Of a DNA stretch of 64,000 bases, positions 26,220-35,803 are shown one piece after another; positions within the stretch are counted from its first letter, which is position 1; each line of letters begins with the position of its first letter. Source of the stretch: CAZFVY01 sp964522665 (lineage in GTDB: Bacteria > Verrucomicrobiota > Verrucomicrobiia > Limisphaerales > CAZFVY01). The notes beneath the pieces were generated by a model. It did not search any database. It had not been told where the DNA came from and saw only the letters and a list, made by a program, of their open reading frames with translations. Location of the stretch: the NCBI GenBank assembly GCA_964522665.1, contig CAZFVY010000011.1, forward strand, positions 31,152 to 95,151. Direction: 5' to 3'. Made by a program: the position numbers and the translations under genes.

Positions 26220-28784
26220 ATGCCGAACGCTTTCATGTTTTCTCGGATCACGTTTCGCCAATTGGCCGTCCTGACGGTTGCCGGATTTGCCGGAGTGTTC
26301 ATGGCTGACTCACGCCCGGCGAAAGCGGGTGAGGCCAGCGCTCACGAGGCCGCGTTGACCGAACTCCAAATCCATGCCCAACCCGCCGCCAGCAAAAGCG
26401 AAGGCGACGGGATGCATTTCCGCGGCGGGGATGAGCGGCAACAACTCCTGGTAACCGCTAAGTTTAGTGACGGGAAGGTCCGTGATTACACGAAAAAAGT
26501 GACTTACCTGGCGGCGAACGCTCGCGTGGTTGACGTCGGCGCGGGTGGCGTGGTGTCGGCGCGGTCAGATGGGGCGACCACGATCACCGTCCGGAGTCCC
26601 GAGGGGATAAGCGCCTCGACGGGCGTCACGGTCGAGAATTCCAAACTGGTTCCCCCGATCAACTTTCCCAATCAGATTGTGCCGATTTTCACGAAACTCG
26701 GTTGTAATGCGGGCGGCTGTCACGGCAAGTCGAGCGGGCAAAACGGTTTTCGGCTGTCGCTGCTGGGCTTTGAACCGACCGAGGACTACGAGCACCTGAC
26801 GCGTGAAGCGCGCGGTCGGCGGCTGTTCCCGGCGGCGCCGGCCCAGAGTTTGCTGCTCTTAAAAGCGACGGCGACGCTGCCGCACGGTGGGGGGCATCGG
26901 TTGGACGTGGACTCCGATGATTATAAAAAACTCTATCGATGGATTGCCCAAGGGATGCCGTATGGCAAGACGAACGATCCGACGGTGGCGCGAATCGAGG
27001 TCTATCCGGACCAACGCACCCTTCAACGAAATGACGAACAACAATTGGCGGTCACGGCCTACTATACGGATGGCTCGACCGAAGACGTAACCTGCTCGGC
27101 GCTGTACGAGCCGAACGACAAAGAGATGGCCAAAGCGGAGGCGACTGGGTTGGTCAAGGTATTCGAGCAGCCGGGTGACGTGGCGGTGATGATTCGCTAT
27201 CAGGCCAAAGTGGCGGTCTTTCGCGCCACGGTGCCGCTCGGCGCTCCCGTCGGCGCTCTACCCGCACCGCGAAACTTCGTGGACGAATTGGTCTTCAAGA
27301 AATTGCAGGCGCTCGGCTTGCCGCCGTCGGGTGATTGCGATGACGCGACGTTTTTGCGCCGCGCCTGCGTTGATATCGCCGGGCGGCTGCCGACCCCCGA
27401 CGAGGCGCAGCGGTTCCTGGCCGACACGAATCCGGCGAAACGCGATCGCTGGGTAGATTCGCTCCTCGAAGGCACTGACTACGCGGATTATTTCGCCAAC
27501 AAATGGAGTTTGTTGCTGCGCAATCGTCGAACGACCGGCATGCAGGCGCGCGGGAGTTTTGCGTTCCACGAGTGGATTCGCGATAGTTTAATGGCGAACA
27601 AGCCCTACGACCAGTTCGTGCGGGAAATTCTCACGGCCTCAGGGGACGTGACGCATGCGCCGCCGGTGGTTTGGTATCGGCAAGTACGCGATCCGAGCGC
27701 CGAGCTGGAGGATTGCGCGCAATTGTTCCTGGGGATGCGTCTGCAGTGCGCGCAATGCCACCATCATCCGTTTGAAAAATGGAGCCAGCAGGATTATTAC
27801 AGCTTCTCAGCGTTCTTCTCGCGAGTCGGTCGCAAGAACGGATCTCAGCCGGGGGAAGAGGTAATCTTTCATCGTCGCGGCTCGGCGCAGGCGCTCAACA
27901 AGAAGACCAAGCAGAACGTCAAACCGGCGGGCTTGGGCGGCCCGATCCTGGATATTCCGAATGATGAGGACCCACGCGAGGCGTTGGTGGATTGGATGGC
28001 GGCCAAGGATAATCGGTTCTTTGCGCGCGCCTTCGTCAATCGGTACTGGAAGCATTTTTTCAACCGCGGATTGGTTGATCCCGAGGACGATATGCGGGAG
28101 ACCAATCCGGCGAGTAATCCGGAGCTTTTGGACGCGCTGGCTCAACATTTCGTCGCCAGCCGTTTCGACATGAAGGATTTGATTCGGACGATCTGCCAGT
28201 CGCGCGTCTATCAACTCAGCTCGACGCCGAATCAGTACAACGCGCAAGACAAGCAGAACTTTTCCCGGTATTACCCGAAGCGGCTCGGCGCCGAGGTGCT
28301 CTACGACGCGTTGGACACGGTAACCCGGTCGCAAGGTCACTTTGAAGGGGTGCCTGTCGATCTCCGCGCGGTCCAGTTGCCAGACAACAGTTTCAACGAG
28401 AAATCTTATTTTTTGACAGTTTTCGGTCGGCCAGACGCGTCCAGCGCGTGTGAGTGTGAACGATCGGGCGACGCGAGCCTGGCGCAATGCCTGCACTTGC
28501 TCAATTCGAAGGAAGTGGCCGAAAAGTTGACTTCGGATTCCGGTGAGGCCGCGCTATTGGCGGAGGACAAGACCGAGCCGGATGAAAAGAAGATCCGTGA
28601 CCTTTACTATCTCGCCTTCTCGCGCGGCCCGGCGCCGGAGGAGCTTTCGTTTGCGCGGAGCTTCGTCGAGAAGAAGGCTAAATCAGCGAAGGAAGCGAAG
28701 GATGTCCCGACTGTGCGTCGCCAAGCCTACGAGGATATGATCTGGGCCTTGGTCAATACCAAGGAATTCCTCTTTAATCATTAG
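26220..28784 (+). CDS. DUF1549/DUF1553 protein with bacterial Ig-like domain and cytochrome motifs
   Basis: 854 aa, exported (hydrophobic segment near 12-30). Residues about 45-150 form a BIG_2-like domain (LLVTAKFSDGKVRDYT, VTVENS). A cytochrome-like segment follows with CNAGGCHGK at about 162, a CxxxxCH spacing rather than CxxCH. A second Ig-like stretch covers about 260-340. DUF1549 spans about 350-560 (RACVDIAGRLPTPDEAQRFL; the canonical CAQCHHHPFEKW near 509) and DUF1553 the remainder (FVNRYWKHFFNRGLVDPEDD). This module set is widespread in PVC bacteria and is always near DUF1501, as here. Probably a periplasmic c-type cytochrome-linked enzyme partner of unknown substrate. Confidence 0.9.
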   Translation: MPNAFMFSRITFRQLAVLTVAGFAGVFMADSRPAKAGEASAHEAALTELQIHAQPAASKSEGDGMHFRGGDERQQLLVTAKFSDGKVRDYTKKVTYLAANARVVDVGAGGVVSARSDGATTITVRSPEGISASTGVTVENSKLVPPINFPNQIVPIFTKLGCNAGGCHGKSSGQNGFRLSLLGFEPTEDYEHLTREARGRRLFPAAPAQSLLLLKATATLPHGGGHRLDVDSDDYKKLYRWIAQGMPYGKTNDPTVARIEVYPDQRTLQRNDEQQLAVTAYYTDGSTEDVTCSALYEPNDKEMAKAEATGLVKVFEQPGDVAVMIRYQAKVAVFRATVPLGAPVGALPAPRNFVDELVFKKLQALGLPPSGDCDDATFLRRACVDIAGRLPTPDEAQRFLADTNPAKRDRWVDSLLEGTDYADYFANKWSLLLRNRRTTGMQARGSFAFHEWIRDSLMANKPYDQFVREILTASGDVTHAPPVVWYRQVRDPSAELEDCAQLFLGMRLQCAQCHHHPFEKWSQQDYYSFSAFFSRVGRKNGSQPGEEVIFHRRGSAQALNKKTKQNVKPAGLGGPILDIPNDEDPREALVDWMAAKDNRFFARAFVNRYWKHFFNRGLVDPEDDMRETNPASNPELLDALAQHFVASRFDMKDLIRTICQSRVYQLSSTPNQYNAQDKQNFSRYYPKRLGAEVLYDALDTVTRSQGHFEGVPVDLRAVQLPDNSFNEKSYFLTVFGRPDASSACECERSGDASLAQCLHLLNSKEVAEKLTSDSGEAALLAEDKTEPDEKKIRDLYYLAFSRGPAPEELSFARSFVEKKAKSAKEAKDVPTVRRQAYEDMIWALVNTKEFLFNH

Positions 28785-28913
28785 CAGGCTTTCCTTGGCT
28801 TCTTTGCGGGATCACCACGGGGCGCCTCGGCGTCGGCTCGGCGTCGAGGCCGCGATGAATTCACTCGGGGCCGTCGTCGTCGCAGAGGTCCGAACCCGCG
28901 TAACCTAGACAGA

Positions 28914-31900
28914 ATGTTCGCCAGCTTTTCATTTCGACGCCCCGGCCGCGTTCGTCGGATCCTGGCGGGGGTGGCGCTTTTCGCTCCGTTGGCGCTCGGT
29001 TGGTTAGCATTGGCGGAGCTGCCCGCCGCGCGGATCACGAGCGTTTTCCCGGCGGGTGGCAAGGTGGGTTCGACGTTTACGGTGAACGTCGTTGGTTCCG
29101 ATCTTGACGACGGGTCGGCGATTTATTTTTCGCAGGCCGGCATTACCGCGGTTCCCAAAATGAAGCGGGCCGTCGGATTGGACGCGCCGCAACCCGAGCC
29201 GAACACGTTTGTCGTCACGATCGCGACCAATGTCGCCCCGGGAGTTTATGACGCGAGAGTGGTGGGCCGCTTCGGGGTCTCGAATCCGCGCGGCTTTGAG
29301 GTTTCCGAAATGCCCGAGGTCCTCGCGCCCAACGTAAACGTTCGACCGGGCGCGGTCTTTTCCATTCCGCTCGACAACGTGGTGAACGGGCACGCGGTCG
29401 CGAACAATGACCAGTACTTTCGGTTTGAGGCCAAAGCCGGCCAACGCATTCTGCTGGAGTGCGGCGCCGCGGATCTTGATTCGCGCCTGGACCCAAGCCT
29501 CGTGATTCTCGACGCGAACGGCCGCGAATTGGGTCATAACCTCCCTGGTGAACCGCTCGATTTTAGGGCGCCGTCCGAGGGACGATATACGCTCAAACTC
29601 CACGATTTCGTTTACCAGGGCGGTGACGACTACTTTTACCGGCTGCGACTCTCGACCGGTCCGCACCTTGATTTTATCGTCCCGTCGGCGGGACTGCCGG
29701 GCAGCAAGGGGAGTTACGTGATTTACGGGCGGAATCTTCCCGAAGGCAAGTTGGCGGAGGAAATGACCGTGGACGGCAAGGCGCTCGAAAAGATGACGGT
29801 CGATATCGAGCTGCCGAAAACGCCGCCGCACAGTCAATCACTGCCCGCGGCGCTTCTGCGGCCATCCGGCGCGGTCGTCGAGGGTGTGGAGTATCGGCTG
29901 CGCGCGCCTGGGCGAGCCTCAAACCCGGTCTGGATCTCGTTCGCGACGGCGCCGGTGGTGGTCGAGCAAGCTCCGAACGATCAACCCGAGACCGCGCAAG
30001 CTCTCACGCCGCCGTGTGAGTTCGTGGGACGCTTTTATCCGCACGGGGACTTGGATTGGGTGACGTTTCCCGCTAAGGCGGGCGACTATTGGCTGGAAAT
30101 CTTCTCCCAGCGGCTCGGCTGGCCGAGCAAACCATTTGTCATCGCCGAAAGGATTGTCAAAAAGCCTGATGGAAAAGAGCGGGCGACGGACACGCGAGAA
30201 TTCGCGGAGAGTGACGCAAACATTGGCGGCGTCGATTTTAACGCCGCCGGCTATGATCCGTCGGATCGCCTGCGCGTTGGCGAGGACGGACAATACCGTT
30301 TGCGGATCGGCGACCTGTTCAATGCCGCGTCCAGTGATCCGCGGCTGGGGTATCGTTTGCTGATCCACCGGGAAACGCCGGATTTTCGTTTAGTGGCGAT
30401 GCCCATGTTGCCGCCTCCGGCGAACGCCGACGCGCGCGACATTCCGGTCGTTGGTTCGTTGCTCCGCAGGCGAGGGACGCTCGCGCTGAAAGTCGTGGCC
30501 TTTCGACGGGAAAACTTCGCGGGTGATATTCAGTTGAACGTCGAGAACTTGCCGCCCGGCGTGAAGTGCGTTGAGGGAATGATTTGGTCCGGGGTCAGCA
30601 CCGGAATGGTCACGCTCGTCGCGAGCGACACCGTATCCAATTGGGTTGGCCCGATCCGGCTGGTGGGCCGCGCGAAGATCGGCGCCGAGGAGGTTGTCCG
30701 GGTCGCGCGGGGAGGCATGCTGAGTTGGGACGTCAAAAATTACAATGAAGAGCCGGTGCCCGCGCGATTGACGCGTGAACTCGTGATCGCCGTCAGCAGA
30801 GTGGAAGAGGCGCCCGTGACCGTCACGAGTTCAGAGGAGCACGCTTGGGAAACCTCACTCGGCGGGAAATTAAGCATTCCGCTGAAGATTGTCCGTCGAG
30901 GTGACTTTCACACCGCGATCAAACTGAGACCGTTGAATGTCCCGGCTTTGGCCCCAATGAAGGAGATAGAATTGGACGGGCAAGCGACTAATGGCCGAGT
31001 GGAAATTGATTTGACGCAATACAAACTGCCGGTCGGCTCGTACTCGTTCGCGCTCGAGGGGCGAACCCAGGGCAAGTATCGGAACAATCCGGAAGGGGTA
31101 AAGGCGGCCGACGATGCGGTCAAACTCGCCGAGGCTCGCGTTACGGAACTGACCGCGGCAGCCAAGGCCGCGACCGAAAAACTTCAGGCGGCCCGCAAGA
31201 GTCTCCCGGCGTCGGAGGAGGCCGCGAAGCGCGGCGTCGAAGCTTTGGCCAGCGCGGTAAAAACGGCTGACGACGCGCAAGCTGGCGCCAAGGCCGCGGA
31301 CGAAAAACTTGCCGAAGCGAAGACAAAAGCCGACGCGGCGCCTGACAAGGCGGAGCTGGCGACCGCGAAGTCTGAGGCCGAGAAGGAGGCCGCGTCCGCC
31401 CGCGCGAAAGCGTCGGGCGCGGCGGACGACCGCGCGGCGGCGCAGCGTTCGGCTGACGAGGCGAGCAGTCGCGCCCAGGCGGAACGCGAGGCGGTGGCCC
31501 TGGCCGAGAAGGCCGTGGCGGATACCGCGGCTAATTTGAAGGCCGCCAACCAACTGAAGGAGACGCTGGCGGCCCGGGCCAAAGAGGCGGCCAAACGGGC
31601 TGAACCCAAGGATGTCAGCGTGACTTTTTATTCGGAGCCGATCACGGTGAAGATCTCGGCGGCTCCCATAACCTTGCTGGCGTCTGGCGCTCCCGAGTCG
31701 GTTCGAGCGGGCGAGAAGATTGAAATACCAGTCAGCGTCGAGCGGCTCTATGAGTTTAAGGATCAAGTCGAGATCAGCCTGATGGCGCCCAAAGACGTGA
31801 ACGGCGTCGTGGCGCCGAAGCTGCTTCTGGCGAAGGAGCAGAAGCAGAGCAAATTGATCCTCGAAGCCGCGCCGAATGCGACCCTCGGCGCCCACACCTT

Positions 31901-31997
31901 CACGTTACGGGCAACGATGAAGTTCAACGATCAATCCCTGCAATTGGAGCAGCCGATTACGGTGAAGGTCGCCGCGGCGGCTTCGCCCGCGCACTGA
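28914..31997 (+). CDS. Exported PPC-domain protein with long inserted coiled coil
   Basis: 1027 aa with an N-terminal hydrophobic signal (about 18-35). The first part resembles an IPT/Ig-like domain (RITSVFPAGGKVGSTFTVNV) followed by pre-peptidase C-terminal-like beta domains (FRFEAKAGQRILLECGAADL, LDWVTFPAKAGDYWLEIF). Residues about 727-898 are an alanine-, lysine- and glutamate-rich coiled coil (for example VAEAR-type heptads such as AAKAATEKLQAARKSL), inserted just before KDVSVTFYSEPITVKI, which restarts the beta-sheet region. Proteins of this type accompany DUF1501/DUF1549 and WD40-cytochrome genes in PVC bacteria. A structural or adhesion partner of the operon's other products is likely; no catalytic site seen. 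Confidence 0.8.
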   Translation: MFASFSFRRPGRVRRILAGVALFAPLALGWLALAELPAARITSVFPAGGKVGSTFTVNVVGSDLDDGSAIYFSQAGITAVPKMKRAVGLDAPQPEPNTFVVTIATNVAPGVYDARVVGRFGVSNPRGFEVSEMPEVLAPNVNVRPGAVFSIPLDNVVNGHAVANNDQYFRFEAKAGQRILLECGAADLDSRLDPSLVILDANGRELGHNLPGEPLDFRAPSEGRYTLKLHDFVYQGGDDYFYRLRLSTGPHLDFIVPSAGLPGSKGSYVIYGRNLPEGKLAEEMTVDGKALEKMTVDIELPKTPPHSQSLPAALLRPSGAVVEGVEYRLRAPGRASNPVWISFATAPVVVEQAPNDQPETAQALTPPCEFVGRFYPHGDLDWVTFPAKAGDYWLEIFSQRLGWPSKPFVIAERIVKKPDGKERATDTREFAESDANIGGVDFNAAGYDPSDRLRVGEDGQYRLRIGDLFNAASSDPRLGYRLLIHRETPDFRLVAMPMLPPPANADARDIPVVGSLLRRRGTLALKVVAFRRENFAGDIQLNVENLPPGVKCVEGMIWSGVSTGMVTLVASDTVSNWVGPIRLVGRAKIGAEEVVRVARGGMLSWDVKNYNEEPVPARLTRELVIAVSRVEEAPVTVTSSEEHAWETSLGGKLSIPLKIVRRGDFHTAIKLRPLNVPALAPMKEIELDGQATNGRVEIDLTQYKLPVGSYSFALEGRTQGKYRNNPEGVKAADDAVKLAEARVTELTAAAKAATEKLQAARKSLPASEEAAKRGVEALASAVKTADDAQAGAKAADEKLAEAKTKADAAPDKAELATAKSEAEKEAASARAKASGAADDRAAAQRSADEASSRAQAEREAVALAEKAVADTAANLKAANQLKETLAARAKEAAKRAEPKDVSVTFYSEPITVKISAAPITLLASGAPESVRAGEKIEIPVSVERLYEFKDQVEISLMAPKDVNGVVAPKLLLAKEQKQSKLILEAAPNATLGAHTFTLRATMKFNDQSLQLEQPITVKVAAAASPAH

Positions 31998-32003
31998 GGG
32001 CCG

Positions 32004-34898
32004 ATGCGAACGTTGAAATTTTCCCAGGTTTTGAGCCGCCTGACTTGGCGTTGGCTGTTCCTGTTGGCGCTAATACCACTGGCGGCGGCCCCGGCTGCCG
32101 AAGATGAATCAGGCGGCTCGAAGGCAATCCCGATCGCGACGGTGAATCATCCCGCCAGAGTTGATTTTTCGACCGAGATTCTCCCGGTTCTTAAGCGAAA
32201 TTGCCTGGCCTGTCACAACGCGAATGACGCGAAAGCCAATCTGGTCCTCGAATCGCCGAACACCATATTGAAAGGAGGCGAAGACGGCGTGGTCGTCAAA
32301 CCGGGGAAAAGCGCGGAGAGTTTGCTACTGCGGGTCGCCTCCCGCCAGGAACGCCCGTACATGCCGCCGCTGAAAAATAAAGTCGAGGCGAGCGCCTTGT
32401 CGTCGGACGAGTTGGGCTTGCTCAGGCTCTGGATCGACCAAGGCGCGACGGGTGGCGTTCAGGTCGCCGCGGCGCCGTTGGATTGGCGCCCGCTGCCGGA
32501 ACAGCTGAACCCGATTCTATCACTGGCGTTGACTTCGGATGGCCAGTTTGCGGCGTGCTCACGGGGCAATCAGATTTTCGTTTACCACATCCCCTCTCGC
32601 CAGTTGGCGGCGCATTTGGTGGACCCGAGCCTCGCGGCGCTGGCCGGCTACGGCTCCGATCCGGCCGCGCACCGCGACCTGGTGCAATCACTGGCGTTCA
32701 GTCCCGACGGAGATCGCCTGGCGTCCGCCGGATTTCGGGAGGTGAAACTGTGGCGTCATCTGCAGGAGAAACCGCGCCTCATCCAGGCGCCGTCCGCCGA
32801 CCCCGTCAATTCGGCGTTGGCGGTAAGCCCGGATGGCCGGTGGCTGGCTTTGGGTGATTCGTCGGGCCGCATCCAGCTGCGCGGCGTGGCGGACGGCAGG
32901 GTGGCGCGGCGCCTCTCAAGTCCGCGCGGAGCCATTATTAATCTGAAGTTTTCGCCGGACGGGATGCGACTCGGCGCCGCCTCGAGCGACCGAGTCTTGC
33001 GCGTCTGGAACGTGCCGTCCGGCGACCTCGTGGTGGAGACTGCGTTAACCAATGGCGGCGCCTGGAGTTGTGTTGGACCCGCGATTGCAGGTACCGGGCC
33101 CGGCCGTTCAATTCGCGTCTGGGAATTGCCAACCCACCCGAAAGACGTCCCGCGCGAGCTGGTATCCTTCGCCTGGACCAACGGGCCGCTTCTTTCGTTG
33201 GAAAGTTCCAGCGGAATCTCGAATCGCCTCGTGGTGGCCGGGGCGGACGGCGGTATCGAAATCTGGGATACCGCCAAAGGCGCGCCGGCGCGAAGATTTA
33301 ATCACGGCGGGCCGATTCGCGCTCTGGCCGCCCGACCCGACGGCAAGCGAATCGCCTCCATCGGCACGAACCAGATCGTTAAACTTTGGGACGCGCAAAG
33401 CGGCAAACTGCTCGCCGAGGTCAAGGGCGGTCGTGAGACGCAATTCCGCCTCTCGAACCGGGAACGCGCGGCGACGCTGGCCAACGCCGAGGTCGATTTC
33501 CAAAAGGAGGAACTCCATTCCGCCGAGACGAATCGGACGGCGCAGGCGGACGCGCTGAAGAAAGCCGGCGAGGCGAAGGACGCGGCGGAAAAAAAACTGG
33601 CTGACGCGAACCGGGAACTGGCCGCGGCGCGCGCCGTGAACGCGGACGCCGAAAAGGCCCTGGCAGCGCTGCCACCCAAGCCAGCCGCCGATGAGGAAAA
33701 GTCACGGAAACAAAAACGGGACACGGCCGTTTCCGAGGTTAAACGATTGGAAAAAGCCCTCAAAGATGCCGAGACGGCGGCGGCCAAGCCATTGGACACC
33801 TTTAAACTCACGGAGCAGGAGGTCGCGCATGCCGAGGCCGCGGTAGTCGCCGCGCAAGCCGCGCTTGGCCGCGCGCGCGCCGCGACCGTTCGATCGCAGT
33901 TAGATCTGCAAATGGCGCGAATCGCGGCGGCCGACGCGGAAAGGAACGTTCGCGCGGTGGCGTTTTCGCCCGACAATCAGGTTCTGGCGACCGCAGGAGA
34001 CGATTCTCTGATCCATACTTGGAGCGCCGATAACGGCTCGGCGTACGAAACCTATCAAAGTTCATCCAGCCCGGTCACCACCTTGGCGTTTGTTGGCGCG
34101 CGCGGCCTGGTATCACGAGGTTCGTCTCCGGGGGTCGCGGTGTGGGATTTGCGCGACGCCTGGAGGCTCGAGCGGGTAATCGGGACGGGCGACGGCGCCT
34201 CCCCGCTGGTGGATCGGGTCAACGCGTTGGCCTTCAGTCCCGATGGCCGCACGCTGGCGACCGGCGGCGGAGAACCGTCGCGCAGCGGAGAGATCAAACT
34301 TTGGGACGCGTTCACGGGAACGATGACCAGAGAACTGACCAACGCGCATAGCGATACGGTATTCGGCCTCGCGTTTTCGCCGGACGGTCAGTTCCTTGCG
34401 TCCTGCGGCGCCGATAAAATGATGAAAGTGTTTGATTTATCGAACGGCAAACTAAAACGCACCTTTGAAGGTCACACGCACCACGTTCTCGCGGTTGGCT
34501 GGAAGCCGAGCGGGCGAACGTTGGTGACCGGTGGGGCCGACGCGGTCATCAAGGTATGGGATTTCGGGACGGGCGAGCGGAAGAAGACGATCGAAGGCTT
34601 TGCGAAGGAAGTGACCGCGATTGCTTTTGCCGGGCTGGACGACCAATTTGTCGCGGCTTCCGGTGACGCGCAAGTAAAGTTGATTTCGATCAAGGGCGAT
34701 ACCGTGCGTTCGTTCGGAGGCGCCGCGGATTTCGTTTACGGCGCGGCGACGACCCCGGACGGAAAGCTGGTGATTGCCGGCGGGCAAGACGGCGTGTTGC
34801 GCGTGTGGGACGGGCAAAGCGGGCAGGCGCTGGCGAGTTTTAGCGCCGAACGACCCGCGAAAACGCGGTCAGCGGCGGTCACCACAACCCAACCCTGA
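32004..34898 (+). CDS. PVC-type cytochrome plus WD40 propeller protein with coiled coil
   Basis: 964 aa, exported (signal near 10-32). A planctomycete-type cytochrome C domain comes first: NCLACHNANDAKANL has the CxxCH heme site at about 67, and RPYMPPLKNK carries the likely axial methionine. WD40 repeats follow (LALTSDGQFAACSRGNQIFV, IINLKFSPDGMRLGAASSDR), are interrupted at about 480-645 by an Ala/Glu/Lys-rich coiled coil (KKAGEAKDAAEKKLADANRE), and resume (RAVAFSPDNQVLATAGDDSL, GLAFSPDGQFLASCGADKMM). Last gene of the operon, 6 bases after the PPC protein. Likely an electron-carrying scaffold in the periplasm or on the surface. Confidence 0.88.
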   Translation: MRTLKFSQVLSRLTWRWLFLLALIPLAAAPAAEDESGGSKAIPIATVNHPARVDFSTEILPVLKRNCLACHNANDAKANLVLESPNTILKGGEDGVVVKPGKSAESLLLRVASRQERPYMPPLKNKVEASALSSDELGLLRLWIDQGATGGVQVAAAPLDWRPLPEQLNPILSLALTSDGQFAACSRGNQIFVYHIPSRQLAAHLVDPSLAALAGYGSDPAAHRDLVQSLAFSPDGDRLASAGFREVKLWRHLQEKPRLIQAPSADPVNSALAVSPDGRWLALGDSSGRIQLRGVADGRVARRLSSPRGAIINLKFSPDGMRLGAASSDRVLRVWNVPSGDLVVETALTNGGAWSCVGPAIAGTGPGRSIRVWELPTHPKDVPRELVSFAWTNGPLLSLESSSGISNRLVVAGADGGIEIWDTAKGAPARRFNHGGPIRALAARPDGKRIASIGTNQIVKLWDAQSGKLLAEVKGGRETQFRLSNRERAATLANAEVDFQKEELHSAETNRTAQADALKKAGEAKDAAEKKLADANRELAAARAVNADAEKALAALPPKPAADEEKSRKQKRDTAVSEVKRLEKALKDAETAAAKPLDTFKLTEQEVAHAEAAVVAAQAALGRARAATVRSQLDLQMARIAAADAERNVRAVAFSPDNQVLATAGDDSLIHTWSADNGSAYETYQSSSSPVTTLAFVGARGLVSRGSSPGVAVWDLRDAWRLERVIGTGDGASPLVDRVNALAFSPDGRTLATGGGEPSRSGEIKLWDAFTGTMTRELTNAHSDTVFGLAFSPDGQFLASCGADKMMKVFDLSNGKLKRTFEGHTHHVLAVGWKPSGRTLVTGGADAVIKVWDFGTGERKKTIEGFAKEVTAIAFAGLDDQFVAASGDAQVKLISIKGDTVRSFGGAADFVYGAATTPDGKLVIAGGQDGVLRVWDGQSGQALASFSAERPAKTRSAAVTTTQP

Positions 34899-35044
34899 GA
34901 CCCGGAGGCGCTTCGCCGAACGATGCGAAAATGAGCGCTTGAATCTCACGAATCGGGCTTGACCGTCGGCGCGACACGAATCAGTTTTGAGGCAACTTGA
35001 CCAGTAATCCCGCTCGGTCAAAAACCAGAAACGGAACCCGTTGT

Positions 35045-35308
35045 ATGGCAAAACAAAAAGTCACCTTCTCACTCCTGGCTCCAGAGGCGCAGACCGTCGC
35101 GCTGGCGGGCGACTTTACGAGTTGGCAAGCCGAACCGCTAAGCCTCAAAAAACAGAAGAGTGGCGTTTGGAAAATCGCGGTGCCGTTGCCGCCGGGAAGC
35201 TATCAATACCGCTTTCTGGTCGATGGCAAGTGGTGCGATGACCCCGAGTGTGTTCAGCGTGCCCCAAATCCGTTCGGAGACCAAAACTGCGTGCGAGTCG
35301 TCGCGTGA
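35045..35308 (+). CDS. Isoamylase early-set (CBM48-like) small protein
   Basis: 87 aa from the ATG at 35045. The whole protein is one glycogen-binding/early-set domain: VTFSLLAPEAQTVALAGDFT, SWQAEPLSLKK, YQYRFLVDGKWCDDPECVQR and NPFGDQNCVRVV match AMPK-beta/CBM48 folds, including W and K residues that contact glucan. There is no signal peptide and no catalytic partner domain, so it probably binds glycogen or regulates an enzyme in the cytoplasm. A short-domain protein of this kind is common in Verrucomicrobiota. It stands alone, 146 bases after the cytochrome operon. Confidence 0.85.
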   Translation: MAKQKVTFSLLAPEAQTVALAGDFTSWQAEPLSLKKQKSGVWKIAVPLPPGSYQYRFLVDGKWCDDPECVQRAPNPFGDQNCVRVVA

Positions 35309-35321
35309 AGGGGCCCCGATT

Positions 35322-35459
35322 TCAACTTCCGGCCAGCGCTTTTTCCCGCTCGATCAGGGTTGGGTGTGAGTAGAAGAATCCACTGTAAAGCGGATGAGGC
35401 TTGTGGTTATTCGAATCCAGCAGCAGGGAGGTCGCGACGACAGTGAACCCGTGGTTCAT
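35322..35459 (-). pseudogene. C-terminal remnant of an M48 (Ste24-like) metallopeptidase
   Basis: A 45-codon minus-strand frame ends with KPHPLYSGFFYSHPTLIERE followed by KALAGS and a stop. YSHPTLIEREKAL is the conserved tail of CAAX-protease/Ste24-type M48 peptidases. The frame is open only back to about 35531, and no HExxH zinc site or membrane segments occur there, so this is a decayed fragment. Upstream of KPHPLYS the sequence (MNHGFTVVATSLLLDSNN) no longer resembles the family, suggesting a deletion joint. Nothing else was recognised in 35309-35596. Confidence 0.6.
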
Positions 35460-35596
35460 GCCAGCGTCTTGCTCCCATGCGCCGCGATTGGGCGCCAGCC
35501 ACGACGGGACGCCCGAAGGTTCAAGACGATGTTACGGCCTCCAAACGCTTCGAGAGTCACAGGCGGGGCGTAACGCGAAGGCGTTAATCGCTCAAA

Positions 35597-35803
35597 TCAA
35601 AAATCAGAGTTTTGTCGCTTTGAACCGAAAAGGCGGCCTGCCTTCCGCGTTGCGCGAATGAATGAAACGCCGACGTCGAACCAAGCCAGCCAGCGTTGGC
35701 AGCGGCGGAATTGTGGCTCGAGAATTTCCCGATTCGCCTGGCTCTGGGCCAGCAACGCCCGCTTGCGATCCTGAACTCGTATCAGGGGTCGATCTTTAAA
35801 CAT
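35597..35803 (-). CDS. YqjK-like small protein
   Basis: 68 aa starting at the ATG at 35803, 22 bases inside the end of the preceding holin-like gene, so the two are translationally coupled. The sequence RKRALLAQSQANREILEPQF followed by RRCQRWLAWFDVGVSFI has the pattern of the third gene in yqjD-yqjE-yqjK type clusters (basic, LLAQSQANRE motif, short amphipathic C-terminal helix). Function in the family is unknown; membrane-stress association is usually assumed from its neighbours. Easily missed because the longer frame running through it opens far upstream. Confidence 0.6.
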   Translation of the reverse strand: MFKDRPLIRVQDRKRALLAQSQANREILEPQFRRCQRWLAWFDVGVSFIRATRKAGRLFGSKRQNSDF

